A stretch of 64,000 bases of DNA, taken from positions 10,902,902 to 10,966,901 of the forward strand of contig NC_033621.1 in the NCBI RefSeq assembly GCF_001540865.1. Direction: 5' to 3'. Origin of the DNA: Ananas comosus. Its lineage: Eukaryota; Streptophyta; Magnoliopsida; Poales; Bromeliaceae. The notes beneath the pieces are model-generated. The model was not told the origin of the DNA and did no database searches. It was given only the letters and a program-made list of their open reading frames with translations. This document shows positions 10,601 to 23,279 of this stretch, piece after piece. Positions within the stretch are counted from its first letter, which is position 1. Every line of letters begins with the position of its first letter. The translations under genes and the position numbers were made by a program.

Positions 10601-13600
10601 ATTGAAGTTTGCCAATTAGACCTCCATCAGATTCCTTTACAGTGTCCCCAGATTTTGTTATTTAAGAAAGACCATTCTCAATATACACTAGCTGTAACTC
10701 TAATGGCAAGCCCCTGATTAGTGATCTTTTATTCTTGCTGAGTTCAGAAAATAGCCTATTGAAATCTGAAGGTCAATTATTTTTCTAGTTGCCAAAAAAT
10801 TTGAAAATCTATTTGAATCCATTCCTGTAAGGTTAATATGAATAAGCAAACCAATGAACTGATATTTGAAGCAATCAAGAGGGAAACTTCAACTATTAAT
10901 ATTATTTGTCAGTCTCCTTTCCAACTATCTCTTATTAAAAGCAGCAGAAGAAAATGAGGCTCTTCCAATAAAATTAGAGACTTGCTTTTCCAAATGGTCA
11001 AGACGTCAAAAGAGAGGAAAAGAAGGTGGAAAAAAATGTGATCCTATAAAAACACTATATATAAGCAACAGTGGAAAGATTTTCCATTGTTTGCCTACGT
11101 GTAAATCATGCAATCATCTATGCTTTGTAGTGGAGAAAGCACAAATCCATCCCAGAACTGCAAGAAATAAGGAATAGTTTTTCTAGGTCACTATCTCTCA
11201 ATAATCTGATGATGCAATACTTTGAAGCTAAGGCATGTAACCAAAGCAACCATAGAGTAGCAGAAAGATAACAGATTCTTTTCATATTAAATCAGAACAG
11301 TAGTGTAGCGTTTCAGCACTAGATTTGTATAATGCAGCACAGTATCATGCTCATTGGATGCTCAAATCCTTGCTCCAACCTATATTCAACACAGACATAT
11401 ATTGCTCAAATAAAATAGTGAATATTCTCTCAAAAATGATTTGCACAATCACAAACAAAATATATCTGCTTTACTCAGACTTGCACCAGCTTGATACCAA
11501 AAATTACATTTCTTTCAATTCCAGTGATATACATTTAAGTTATATAAGCAGCTTGCAGACTTAAAAACGGGATCTTAGTTGTATAATATCAATTTCACCT
11601 GAATATAAAAAAAAAAAAAAAAAAAAAACAAGTCCAATGCTTCGATACACCCCTCAATTTCCAGGTTTAAGAAGAGAGTTTATAGTTTAACTGATTTATA
11701 ATTATACATTGTGATGACAATGCAAGATTTTAAATATACATACTATGTTGCTTGTAGTTGATTTTTACCAACCAGTAACCTGATACTAGAAGCATCTCCG
11801 CAAGCCAAATTAAAACATTATATACTCATCATTGTATTAAGTCGTTTTCTGTAACATGTTATATTGTCATGCAAAATACTTTAATAAAATCCACCATGCA
11901 TATATTGTGGAAAAGCTAATCTGAAGTTGAAGTTCGGACATCATCTACTGCCATTGCTTAATCTAATATATGCAGGTCTCCTTTTCTATTATCTTGTTAC
12001 TTGCACAGGAAGAACTAATAAAGAAGATTTTCTTATATGCAAGAGTGCTTGCCAAGCTGTGTAGCAGCTATTCAATACTGTCTAAAAGAAAAAAGCACCT
12101 CAAATTGTGCCAGTAGAGAAAAAACCAAAGATACCAACCTTTAGAAGCTTCGTCATTTGCCACCGGTTCTTGTTCAGCAACGTTTACCTGTAAGTTGGAT
12201 AAGAGACTCAAAGATCGTTCCTTTTACAATCTTAGCTAACAAGTACTATGGCACTTGCCTTCTCTCTGGAAGCACCTTCAGTTCTGTGTTCATTCTCATT
12301 AGTAGTAGTTTCGCCAGTAACCCTAACTGGAACACCATTTTCACCACCTGGACTAGACAAGCCTTCTGTTCCATCAATATTCATATAACTAAAAGATGGC
12401 TCTTCAACTTCCCTAGTTGGATGATCAGCGACTAAAGCCTCTAACTTCATATCATTTACCTGAAATATACAAAACTTGAGCAACAAAAGGGAAACTAAAG
12501 ATCAGATTTCAGTTCAACAACAGATATACATGCCTGTTCGTCTATACGGCCACCAAGCTCAGTAGATATAGACTTGTTATTATCAGCTTCCTTGTAGCTA
12601 TGCTCTGTGCTATGCTGAGGTGTGCACGGGGAACTTGTTAGCTTTTCTTCAGTCGTGACCTTATTGATCACCCTATCTGCCTGAGAAAGTGGAACAGACA
12701 ATTTTCCAAGCAAACTTGATTTTTCTCCATTTACCATTATAGAAGTAGAGGCATCACCAGAAGTCAGAACCCTACTACCATGGCCTTTTGGGTGTGAAGG
12801 AGATTTCTTGCCTCGGCCTACAATACTTGGAGAAGAATCATTACAATATGCTTCATCAGGATTGAGGGACATTGTGTATAAATCAGCTCGTGGATCTTTT
12901 GGCGAAATACGTTTTTGCAAGGTTGAAATTGCAGCAAGTGCACTCCTAGCTGCATTTGTTGAAGATATTGGAATTTTGGGGCTTCTTCTCATAGCTTTAG
13001 TGTGTAATGATCCAATATTAGGCAAGTCTGGAAGGCGTACTTTTCCCACGTTAATTGATTTAATCTGCAAGCTCTCCCTCAATAAAGCTGCCCCTTCATC
13101 TTCATCCAAATCCTTGAATGAAGATAGTAAATTGTCTAGGATACCATTGACATCCTTCTCCCTCTCAGTGACAGAATCTGTACAATGAACAACTGATTAG
13201 GGGAAGGCACCTTCGCATTTATCCAATGATTATAACAAACAAACAGTTAAACCTTTTCTTTCTGTTGCATCCAAGAGATTGTCATTTACTGAAGAGCCAG
13301 GACGGTCAATATCTTTGGAACGTATGTTGTCAGTTGAAATGATGCTAGTCAAAGCTTCCGATGAGCTAGAAGCCTTTCCATCAAGAGATTCATCTTGTGA
13401 TACTCCACGAGCTCTAAAACTATCCACTTCAGCAGTGTAATCATACCTGTAGCTAACTTTCTTCCTGATACAGCACAAAGAGGAGAAACAGATAAAAAAA
13501 ATATTAGTAGACAATTAAGGAAACAAAATAAAACATTTCCATTTGCATTTGCATTTCTTGTTGATCAAATCTAGAACCCAAGGTTTAATTATAAGAATTT

Positions 13601-16600
13601 ATGATTTTGGGGATTGTTATATAAATTTCACTTTCCGTGAGTTTTAATATAAATCAATGTGTTGATTCAAAGATAATTTAGGCCTGTAAAAAGTTTACAG
13701 GGATTTGGAGTGAAAACAGGTCAAAAACTGCGTTTCTAAAAGAGGGCTAAACCGAAATTCTCTCCGCAGTTTGCACTCGGTTATGACATATTATGTGAAT
13801 CTTTAGAGAGTTTCAGGAAGATGAAAGATGCAGTGTTAAAGCACACTCGAAGACGAATGTTTGAAACCAAGTTTCACCAAAAAAAGGAATTTCGGGCGAA
13901 AAGTTACGGGATCTTGAAAACAGTTTACGCGCAGTTTCTGCTGCGAGCTGACCCTCAAAACACAATTTCTGGCAAAGTATTCCACGGAATTTGGAAGTAG
14001 AAGATTTTATGGAATCTACACTCTGAGACAAACTCATTGGACCAAGTTTCGCTGGAATTGGACTTTCCATTGCGAAACCACCACATCTTGAAGTTGATCC
14101 TTCGCACGCAGCCTCCTCGATTGCTGCAGAAACTCAAGTTAGTTTCATGTTTTCACGTGTTTGTCGCAAAAATTAAGGCGCTCGATTGTGAGGCATCGTG
14201 AGGAGGACTTCTCCAAGGGCAATCGTAATATATTGAATTTCAATATACTGAACTGAATTTTGGCCAAATTAGGTGAAATACAATCAAGAAGCAGATGTGA
14301 TAGTGTTCGTGGTGGGTTCTAAGAATTTCGGAACAGTTGAAACCGATCTGTAGTTCCGTGGAGCGAAAACGAAAATTTCGAGATTAAGTGATCTTGGGCC
14401 ATCATAATCTCAAGATCTAGACCCTGGAGGAAAGCTTTGGAGCCTGATGTTATCATTGGAGGGCCCCAAACATCAAAGTCCAAACCTTTGCGAGGGGNNN
14501 NNNNNNNGGTGGGGGTCGGTGTTTGGAGGCGATTCGGACCTTCGTCACGAAATGGCTGAAATCAAGGTTCCGAATCCAAATCGTTGCTGGAGGATTCGGA
14601 CCCTGACCACACGCAGCTTAGGCAAACGTTCAAGATCTGTACTGTGGAGAGAGGATCCGGACTCTCCGCAGTCTAGGAGCATTGTAGGACAGATTTAATT
14701 CTTTTCATTTGGGAGACTTGGCTATTGTTACAACACTATAAATAACACCACCAGCCATTTCCTCACTTCACCCTCACAAAGGAGAAAACTCTTCTCTTCC
14801 TTTCTCACCTATTTCTCTGCCTCTCTCTAGAAAACTTCTCCTAAACTATGGAGCTTGGAGGAAAGCAAGCTAGGAGGGGATTTAGAAGGGAGGAGCAAGC
14901 TTCTTGGGCAAGAAGAAGTTTTGGAGGGGCTGAGGGTGATGGTGAGTCTCTAGGATTTTGGGTTAGGGTCTTGGATTTAACCCCTAAGAAATAGAATTTT
15001 AACAAACCTTAGGCTAATTTAAGCTACAATTATAAAGATTTGCCATCAGATTTGGGTTTTATTGTAGTTTTGGAAGCCCTAGGTCAAAATTTGGAGTTAT
15101 TATATTTTGAGGGTTTAAAAATATTTTTTACCTTGGGAACTCTAATTGAAGGTTAGAGAAACTCGTGGGGCAACAACAAGTTGAGAAACAACAAGCTTTT
15201 GGCAGCCGATTTGAGGATTAGAGCAAACTTTGAGAGTTTTTTGGCGGATTGGCTTGGAGAGGAGCAATTTTCTATGAGGTCCTAATTGCAAGCGTCTACA
15301 AACAATTAGCGGTAAATCGAGGTGGGTTGTACATTATCAAAGTGGATTGGTCACTTTGCATTATCTAAAGTAATAAACTATATTGAGTTTATGTATATAA
15401 TGGAATAGCATAATTGGTAAAATAATATACATGAATTGTATTTTACTTGAGATAAATTGCTACCATGATGCAAGGACTAGACATATGATGAATAATATTT
15501 AACTAGGTTTGGACAGCTAGGACATTTTCTAAGGGCAACAAAAGTTGGACATGCATGTATTAATAGACCTAGTGTCATCTAACATGGGCCATAGTCGGAG
15601 TATTGATGAAAGCCAGCAAAGGCAAAGCAATCCAGTTTGTTTGAAAGCTGTTCTATTTCAAAGTAGCAAGTGTCTTTTTCTTTTCCAAGTAACTAAGCTC
15701 TCTGTCCCCCTTAGGAGAGCCATCAAGGTTGATTATGATCTTCAAAAAATAATCCTAATCTAAAACAAATCCCACGATTTTGGGGATTTATTTTCTAATG
15801 CAAATACATCTAAAAAGAATCCCAAACCATATCCCTAATTTTTAGGGATTTATTCCATATAGAAAATCTGAAAAATCTAAAAAGAATAACCCAAACAAAT
15901 TAACAAAAATAATAATTCCATAAATTAGAAAAAGAATAAAATCTAAATAACTCAATCAAACCTAATACAAGAAATTGACTTAATTAAAAATAAGATGATT
16001 CGACTAAACCCTCTAAATGTAGTTCTGCATCACACTAACCTTTCCAAATGTCATATTTTTTCGGTTATGAATATGCTAGAACTAAGCACTTAAAACCTGT
16101 ACATTAAAGGAATTCTATGAGATGAACACTATCGTCGGTAACTACAATTGATAATTGTATGATCCAACAAATGATGTTTGTATGATCCAATTAGGCAACT
16201 ATAATTGACATTTGTATGATCCAACCACTCAAGTGGTATTAAATGGTAGCCGATATCAACAAAAAATGGTGCTACTATGGCACGCCATGTCATTGAAATG
16301 TCAATCAGCACTACCATGAAATATTACATTACTTGAAACACTTCACAAAATGAAGTCTTAATCCAATATCAGAACAAGAAAGTAGTAGAAAATACAGAAT
16401 AGAGAATAGCATCAAACCTCTGTTAGAATTATCACGTGTATCATTTTAAAGACAGTCACTTGCCAACGTAAAGAAACTTATGGACGGAGAAATGCAAAAG
16501 AGACTGAAGATCACGCCCGATAAGATGAAAAGTGAAGACTACTGGTAATTAACATTTTTACCTCCATAACTATCATAGAGTTGATATCCATATACAAGAG

Positions 16601-19600
16601 AAGTAGCAGCATACTTCTATTAATTAAAAGAGAAAAGCATTTCACGAAAACAAGAAAAGGCAGATAAAAGAAGATAACCAAGTCCATTAGTTGGGACTAT
16701 TTGTGCATACTAAAACCGAAACTTAAAAAGAAAAGTAAACTCCAGTCAGGAAGAATAAGCATATGAATAGAAGGTTGTTTGCATAGTGTCCTTTTTTTTT
16801 ATGAAATATCTAAGGATGACTAACTCGCTTGAAAAAACTGGACAAATAGTCAAACAAAGAAGTAAAGCATACCGTAGTATTCCCGGACGTTGCTGACGAG
16901 TAGTTGTAGTCTGTGAATTCTGCTCTAAATCAGTGGAAGCCTCACCCCTCAGTCTCTTCAATTCTTTCTCGGCATCTAATTTCAAAACAAATAAGAAGAA
17001 TTCTGATGATTCTTTATTGTTACTAGCACAAGCAAAACAGAGAGCACTTTCCATGTTGGTTAGATGATTACTTTCAAGCTTCTCAACGGCCCAAAAATAC
17101 TCTTCAGGATCTTTGATGCAATCTATGCTCGAAAAATCTACATTTTGCGTGGAAAGACTGCAAAGAAGAAGAACATAGAGTTTATGTTAGTATGTAGACC
17201 ACTGTGCTTACAAGTTATAACAGGCAAGTAAATAGCAAGACATCTATGGAAAATATCAAATCACTTCAACATGCTTACAACTGCATAGAGACAATTAAAA
17301 ATGCCGGTAAACTAAAAGAGAGCAAACTGATGGTATTTTCCTGCCAATCTTGAAATTATGATTGTATGCATCTAGGACAAACAATTTGTTCGTAGGCGTT
17401 CTTAAAGTACATAAATCGAGAGAATTGTTCATGGATGTTCTTACGGTATATTCATTAAAAGACACGGGAGCAATTACCCATCGAACATCATCAAGCAAAA
17501 TGGATAACGCTCAATTGTCTAGATCCCACAAAATAATGGCAAGTAACAAATCCTTTCCTTCGCCAGCCACCCAACATCGCACACGAAGCATGCCCAAACA
17601 GACACACAAAGTGGAAGAAGAAGAAAACACAAGCAACTCAGCTCAAGTGAGAAATGACATTTGTACAAAAGCTTGTCAACAAGTTGATTACCTTGGGATG
17701 GGCTTCAAAGAAAATTGAGCTCGTTTACGACCCAATGCGGGCCTTCGCCCATGGTTATCAAGCTTGCCATTCGTGACTATAGCCAAGTCTCCAGCATCTG
17801 CATGCACACTTTTATTGTTTGAATAGCTCTGGACGATCATTCGCGCCTGTTCCAAAATGTCTGTTGAACCTTCCAATGCCTACTCTCACATAAAAATATA
17901 ATAGTTGCCTTAGATGATGTGGCACAAATAATAAAAGATATAATTTGTCAAATAATAAAAAATATATATTGCAAACATGACTCTCTGAACATCAACAAAA
18001 GGATTGTTTGTGTTGCCCATGCTGACTAAACCATACTGTGACAACGCATTGCCAATACGTGGAAGGGGGTTGCTTGGTTACCTAATTGGCTTATTCGTAA
18101 AAGAACCTTTGAACATCTAATTGTAACTTGGAACGCGTGATCCAATTCATGGATCACTAGCGAATTGGAACGGCAAAGCAAGCAATCCCATCACTAGCGA
18201 ATTGGAACGGCAAAGCAAGCAATCCCATCCTAACCTCTTCACTCTTTTGCTGAAATCGTATTGAGAGCAATATATATGCATGTACATAGGTGTGTATGTA
18301 TCCGATAGTTCTATTTATCAACACTTTGTGTGTCAAGTAAAGGATTTCTATTCTGATAAAATGCATCACTGAAGAGTACCCCCATCATACCATCTTTCAG
18401 AGCAAGTGGCAATCTGCGATCTAATTCCGCTTTTGTGAACCATATTGATCTGTGTTCTAGGTAACCTAGGGTGGTTGTACCAATACGATTAGAATAATTG
18501 GTTCTTTTGAGTTTTTTCTGAGGTGGAAAGGCTTGCATTTCTTTTCCTTATATAAATTTTGTATATTTGTGGATCTATAGTTGTACTAACATTTGGAGAA
18601 ATTAATTAGTTTCATTGCATGATGGACCAAATTTTAGTTAGAGGATACATCTAACATAAATACTTCATCTTAAAATATACATAAAATAATCTTTTCAATT
18701 ATTAAGATGTTCCTAATTTTATTTTTTACTATACTGTGTCAGATATGTCACTAGGCTTTTTCTATGACAACTAGAGACTTTAAAACACACTAAAATGCCA
18801 TTTTTTCATGAAATTTTTAAAAGAAAACTCATGCCAATGTGTACCACTGGCACGAAAGGTCCTGTCGCCACCACCAACGTGCTACTGTGCTGTGTCGTGC
18901 TGATGGCACACCAACACACCATCCTTGCATGAAACGTATCCTCCTCTACTCATTAGCAATTGGACGACATAAAATGAACTACGGAGAATGCATTAGTAAT
19001 GATTGAGGGCCAAGAAACCAACTCAAACATACAATGAGAAACCAGTCTATATACAGCATAAAAACAAGTATATAAAGACTAACAAATCAGGCACAAGCCA
19101 TCAAAATGCTGCTACTCCAAGAATCACAAAAGAAAAGCATATATTTTTTTTTCATCTGAGCAGTTCGTAAACTCTTTTATATGCTAATTATGGCCGCCAA
19201 CATATTTTTCACCAGTCACCACTGCAGCACGTGCCAAGTGCTAAAACAACGCCTATTTGAGTTCTTTTACAATAAAATCCTTTTGCCCACCCTTTTTTAC
19301 AAAAATTCAATTATGAGAAGAATAAGAATCTTAGTTTCACTTAGCACAAGAAAGTGAGAACGGAGGAGGCAGCCATTACTATGAATCTATGATAAGACAT
19401 TGAATTGAGGCAGCAAGTGTTTTGGATCCAAAGAAGGAAATATTATGCTGAACTTACTTTTGAACAATAGTGGACAGAAAAGAAAGGAAAAAAAAAGTTG
19501 CAGAATTTAATATTTTTATTCAATCAACTTAAAGAATAGATGGTACATTTATAACTTCGCTGGTAAGCAAAAAATGTGCTAATCAAGCAATTCTACACTT

Positions 19601-22273
19601 GACCATATAGTGATTGCTTTTCTGCCCAACAAATGCTTTGCCATAGTAGAGGCCTATGCAAACACTCAGCATGAGAGGTCATGCTATTAACATGCAATAT
19701 CATGCCACTGCCAGCATGTGTCAGAACTAGATTATCAATATAAGAAAAAAAGACAATGTCCACTCCAAAGGTTCAAATGAGTTATCATGTTACCATATGT
19801 ACTCTATTAAATTAACACAATGATTAGAAGATCTGGAAAAAATTGGCCATGATTTTTCATGAATTTTAGCAAATCAAGTTTAACATACTTGGATAGAAAA
19901 AATGGAGGGTTACAAATGAGGCAGTCAGTTCTTCTTGAAAAATCACTTTTCATTTCATCAAATTTAATCATTCATATACAAAGACAATAATTCTTCACAT
20001 AGTTTAAAAAAAGAAAAATGCCAAAGTTGAGCTGCACTAGCAATATGGCAGGTCAGCCAAGACAATACTATGCCGGCATTATTTGCGACCCTACAAAAGT
20101 CCTACCAATCTAAGTCCTTCTATACTAGTGGCTACTCTAATTGTGTACTTCAGAATATCGCACCAATATCCCAAAAAGCGGTCCATGCGGCCGCATATGG
20201 GGTGTAGTATGCAGCCGGACCTCTATGCAACCCATATGCGTCGCATATGCAGCAGGCGGCCACATATGTAGCTGCATATGCGGTAAAGTTTTTTTTTTCT
20301 AACATGAGATTGAAATACAATGTTGAATGAGAGTTTGATTAATAATTATATATATACATATGAATATTTTTCATACAAGTTTAATTAATAATAATCCACA
20401 TAAATACAATTACTTTTATATAAATATAACCTAACTTTCTCTCTTCTTATTTTAGTAGGTTTATTCTTAATCTATCTAATAAACATGTTTATAAATATTG
20501 ATGAATAATTTTGTAATTGTTAGTTGTTATTTTTTTAAGTGTTGGCCTCTCAAAAGATGTGAACGGCAATTTATTAAAAACTTTATTATTTTCATAAAGC
20601 TTAGCGTATCACTTATTAGAACACTGATTATTGTTTGACATTTTTGTGATTTTGCATCAAAATTCTATTCATTTCTCTATTTAATAATTAAGAGTAAATT
20701 ACTAATTATTAGTTAATAATACACATGTGCATATGAGGTCATTTTCTTGGAATTAATTATTTTAATTTATGAATTCTGAATTTTTTTACTTTTGTTATTT
20801 AGCTTTGTTAGGAAGCATTTATCTATATTTTTAATACCTATAGATATTTTATTAGTATTTTAATAAATGGACTGAATACCCATCTGCACAGGTACTGCAT
20901 ATGCGCTATGCAGTAGATAACCGCATGAATATCGCACATAACCTTTTGGAAAATTGTATCACATTGAATATTGCACTAATTTTCTTCACTAGGACAATCT
21001 AATAGCATCCGCAGCAAAACTTCATAATGACTCCAGCTGACATATGGAGATAATCAGAAATTCACTATGAAACAAGCTAACATTTTAGCCAACTTATATA
21101 GCTCATTGTTTTAGATCATCATCAGTTTTAAAAAGCTTCCTAATTACTGAGTGGCTGTTTTAAGCCTCTGCGAATAACAGACCATGTGCTTACTTTGTAT
21201 TAATAAAACAACCATATTTCTTAGTTGACCCAAGGATAACAAACTAACTCAAAGTACTTTACTTGTTAAAAGCTGAAAATCTTTTTTTCTTTTTCGCTAG
21301 TTCGCTAGCCTTATAACGATGTGATTACAATTGAACTTCTCCTTTATTGTCTTTGAACTTTGATACAAATATTTTGAAATGTACTCTAGTTCTTAGTTTA
21401 AAGGGCCTTGAACATGCTCGCAAACATTCCTATGACTCAACTGCTTCAACAACTTAATAGAGAGACAACAATCCAGCAATAAGGCTTGCTTACCACTCTT
21501 ATCATTTTTACGTGTTTTCAAAGACAGCTTCTATGTGAAGCAGCAGCAGGTGGACTTACCTAATTATTCATTGCTATTTAGCGTCTGATACACCAAGGCT
21601 AGACGCAAAATGGTGTCTTTTTGAAAATAAAACAGAGAAGCAAAAGAAAATTTATTACAAAATTTTACCTCATGCAGATTGCCAGCAATTTGCTGATAGC
21701 AAGACTCCGTTGCAGAGAATTTGTGTTTAAAAATACAAAAAAGCAGCAGCTGTAGCAGCCGAGGCCTAAGATGACATAAACTAACAGAGAAAGCTACTGA
21801 AGTAAATGCAACCAATTAACAACACGCACCGAGACTTAATATTGAAACCAAGTGTAACAGCAAAATGATCACAGTTCACTAGAATTAGAGAATCAAGGAC
21901 AATTCAAATCGATTTTTTACCACCCAACTTCACCAAAATCAGGTGAAAAAATTCTACAACAGGTCCCCCAAACTAGAGAATGCTCTGCGAAACAAATCAA
22001 ATCGATTTTTCACCAAATAACATCCTAAGATCGATCTAAACAAGGAAAAGGATCGAAGAAGGGTTTGTTTAGAAGTAGAAGCTGTACGAGGAGGGGTCTA
22101 AGTGAGCAATGTACCACGGATTTGAGGAGGTTTTGGAACGACTCCGCATCGTGGGGCTTCGAGGACGAGGGTTCGGCGAGGGTCGCGGCTCCAAGCGTGC
22201 GAGGGAGGAGAGAAAGGGGAGAGAGGTCGGCGAGGGGATCGTCGCCGTCGAAGTGGCGGATGTCGACTGCCAT
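4654..22273 (-). CDS. CENPC: Centromere protein C (CENP-C), 13 exons, 711 aa
   Basis: Inner-kinetochore protein that links CENH3 nucleosomes to the outer kinetochore. I placed these coding exons (high to low coordinate): 22273-22115, 21704-21669, 17879-17692, 17157-17048, 16975-16873, 13464-13253, 13177-12534, 12459-12259, 12187-12139, 9838-9756, 6603-6489, 6371-6264, 4781-4654. They sum to 2136 nt, an exact multiple of three, with matching phases, giving 711 residues, close to usual plant CENP-C length. Family marks: [17 protein letters not shown] near the N-terminus; [16 protein letters not shown] (about residues 110-127); a DPEEYF block followed by an ELKRLRGEA block; [34 protein letters not shown] plus the CENP-C motif; and a tail ending LVERAALH before TAA. 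The ATG at 22273 opens the conserved N-terminus. Exon 2 (36 nt) is the least certain. Long introns are filled with transposon-derived DNA. Confidence 0.93.
6264..6603 (-). other. CENPC: CENP-C motif exons 11-12
   Basis: Exon 11 (6603-6489) encodes a basic stretch ending [10 protein letters not shown]. Exon 12 (6371-6264) continues DAGLLWKSG, then [14 protein letters not shown] and [11 protein letters not shown]. This is the CENP-C signature. By family knowledge its arginines contact the H2A/H2B acidic patch and its aromatic pair (here Tyr-Trp) contacts the CENH3 tail. The split codon GCA-G/AT restores Asp at the join, and the exon 12 donor (A/GTATGT) joins the last exon in phase to read [10 protein letters not shown]. 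Confidence 0.95.
7917..8845. repeat. Direct duplication flanking a GC-rich inverted-repeat insert
   Basis: 'atttgtgaaaagccatgg' and the next 20 or so bases occur at 7918 and again at 8780. Between them, 8033-8762 is an insert whose ends read GTTTGAAAAGGC and GCCTTTTCAAAC and which carries 'gaggcgc'-rich arms (8040-8125 and 8650-8750) around an AT-rich centre. It lies in CENP-C intron 10. Confidence 0.6.
11608..11628. repeat. Poly-A tract in CENP-C intron 9
   Basis: About 20 consecutive A. No element head was recognised nearby. Confidence 0.7.
12188..12258 (-). other. CENP-C intron 8, GC-AG type (71 nt)
   Basis: The only donor that keeps the frame is AAG/GCAAGT at 12258, an exact match to the known GC-AG donor consensus. 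The acceptor is TTACAG at 12188. Using the nearby GT (GCAA/GTGCC) brings a stop into frame in the next exon, and retention also meets a stop. Confidence 0.75.
12460..12533 (-). other. CENP-C intron 7, GC-AG type (74 nt)
   Basis: The phase-0 donor is CAG/GCATGT at 12533 and the acceptor is TTTCAG at 12460. The GT four bases further in (GCAT/GTATAT) leaves phase 1 and gives AAA-TGA in the next exon. Retention meets a TAG after 13 codons. Confidence 0.72.
13555..15500 (+). mobile_element. Probable LTR-type insertion with promoter-like core in CENP-C intron 5
   Basis: This roughly 2-kb stretch differs in composition from the surrounding intron. It holds a TATAAATA at 14737-14744, a CT-rich leader ('ttctcttcctttctcacc') and an untranslated-leader-like run, the layout of a plant retrotransposon LTR. 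It includes a 10-N gap (14498-14507), and clear TG/CA ends with a target duplication were not found, so the class is inferred. Confidence 0.4.
14498..14507. other. Assembly gap (10 N)
   Basis: Run of N inside the LTR-like insertion of CENP-C intron 5. Confidence 1.
16976..17047 (-). other. CENP-C 72-nt in-frame intron
   Basis: Donor GTGCTC at 17047, a CTAGTAAC branch-like site, a pyrimidine-rich stretch and acceptor AAATTAG at 16976. The length is 24 codons with no stop, so the protein frame is open whether or not it is removed. Splicing produces [14 protein letters not shown], which resembles the ENA-x-x-EL block I recall from other plant CENP-Cs; retention inserts 24 hydrophobic/Cys-rich residues. 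Confidence 0.6.
18153..18226. repeat. Perfect 37-bp tandem duplication
   Basis: Two identical 37-bp units beginning 'atcactagcgaattggaa' lie head to tail in CENP-C intron 2. Confidence 0.9.
20150..20960. mobile_element. Possible TIR element in CENP-C intron 2
   Basis: Left end 'cccaaaaagcggtccatgcgg' and right end 'ccgcatgaatatcgcacata...ccttttgg' are loose inverted repeats with many 'gcatatgc' palindromes (20170-20285, 20895-20930) around an AT-rich interior. No target duplication could be assigned. Confidence 0.35.
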
Positions 22274-22460
22274 GGATCACGGGTGAAAAACCCTAGATCG
22301 GAGGTGGGGGGAGAGAGAGAAATAGAGAGAGAGAGAGAGAGTGAGACGGGGAAGGGTTCGGCTGTGAGGTGGAGTGGGCGTTGGATTTTTTTGAATGATA
22401 CGCTCCGTTTTCAAAAAGGACGCGACTTGTTGGAACACCACCGATTTTATTTTATATTTT
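22274..22460 (-). promoter_or_regulatory. CENP-C core promoter and CT-rich leader
   Basis: On the minus strand a TATA-like AATATAAAATAAAA lies at about 22460-22447, followed 100-150 nt later by a CT-rich leader (seen as a GA run on the plus strand at 22311-22345) and then the start codon. A CT-rich leader between TATA and ATG is common in plant genes. The transcription start was not seen directly. Confidence 0.4.
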
Positions 22461-23279
22461 TATTTTTAAATTTTTTTTTTGCATTCAGTCATTAAAAAAA
22501 AAAAAATCATAAATGATCTCACAAAATTTATAATTATAAAACTGAACTTATTTTCACAACGCAAGTCACATCAGCGACTGGCTGAAGTAGTGGTATAAAT
22601 CAAATACAGTATTCACTGTGTTTAAGCTAAACTGTACTGCAAAACTATTTGAGTTCTTCTACGCAGCAGGACTTGACTGTTGTTCAACATGGTCAAGCAC
22701 AGTGAATAATTTATCGTATTAGAATATAGTGAATCACTAATTTTTTTAAAAAAAAATCAAATGGATAGAAATTAGCGTTTAACTAAAAAAATATTTTTTA
22801 GAATATTTTTGAAAATCAACACTCATTTTGTAGGAATGAAAATAGGTGGGACATATATTGGATAGTGCCTAATTCATATCCTATCTATATTTTTATGTCG
22901 AATCTATATCCAAGTTTTAATATTAATCATATATTAAAGTTTATATTTCATAAAAGTAAATTCGGATACAAATTAAATATCAAATAGATGCGAATATTAA
23001 TTACGAATATTAATTGAAAATTCAATCCCACTTTTATTTCTAAACGGACTCGAAGTCCGAGAAAAAAATTTAAAATATAATAATTATATTACTAATATGG
23101 TATGGTGTTTTCAACCAATCAAAAAACCCTTCTCGAGTTCCCTCATCCTATCAGTAATTTTTTAAAAATATTTTTATTATATTTTTCTATCAAATAAGAT
23201 ATTTGATTGGTTAAATATAAATAATATGATGTTTTGTTAGTTAAAATTATTATTATTATTATATCATCTTTTTTTATTT
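22461..23279. other. AT-rich intergenic DNA
   Basis: No gene or clear element. Low-complexity A/T runs and ATT repeats (about 23247-23262) lie before the inverted-repeat element that starts near 23281. Confidence 0.5.

Noticed and set aside
12808..13188. 126-residue plus-strand open frame
   Set aside because: It is the antisense shadow of CENP-C exon 7.
18153..18226. Two-copy repeat as a CRISPR-like or satellite array
   Set aside because: Only two directly adjacent copies without spacers; a simple tandem duplication in an intron.
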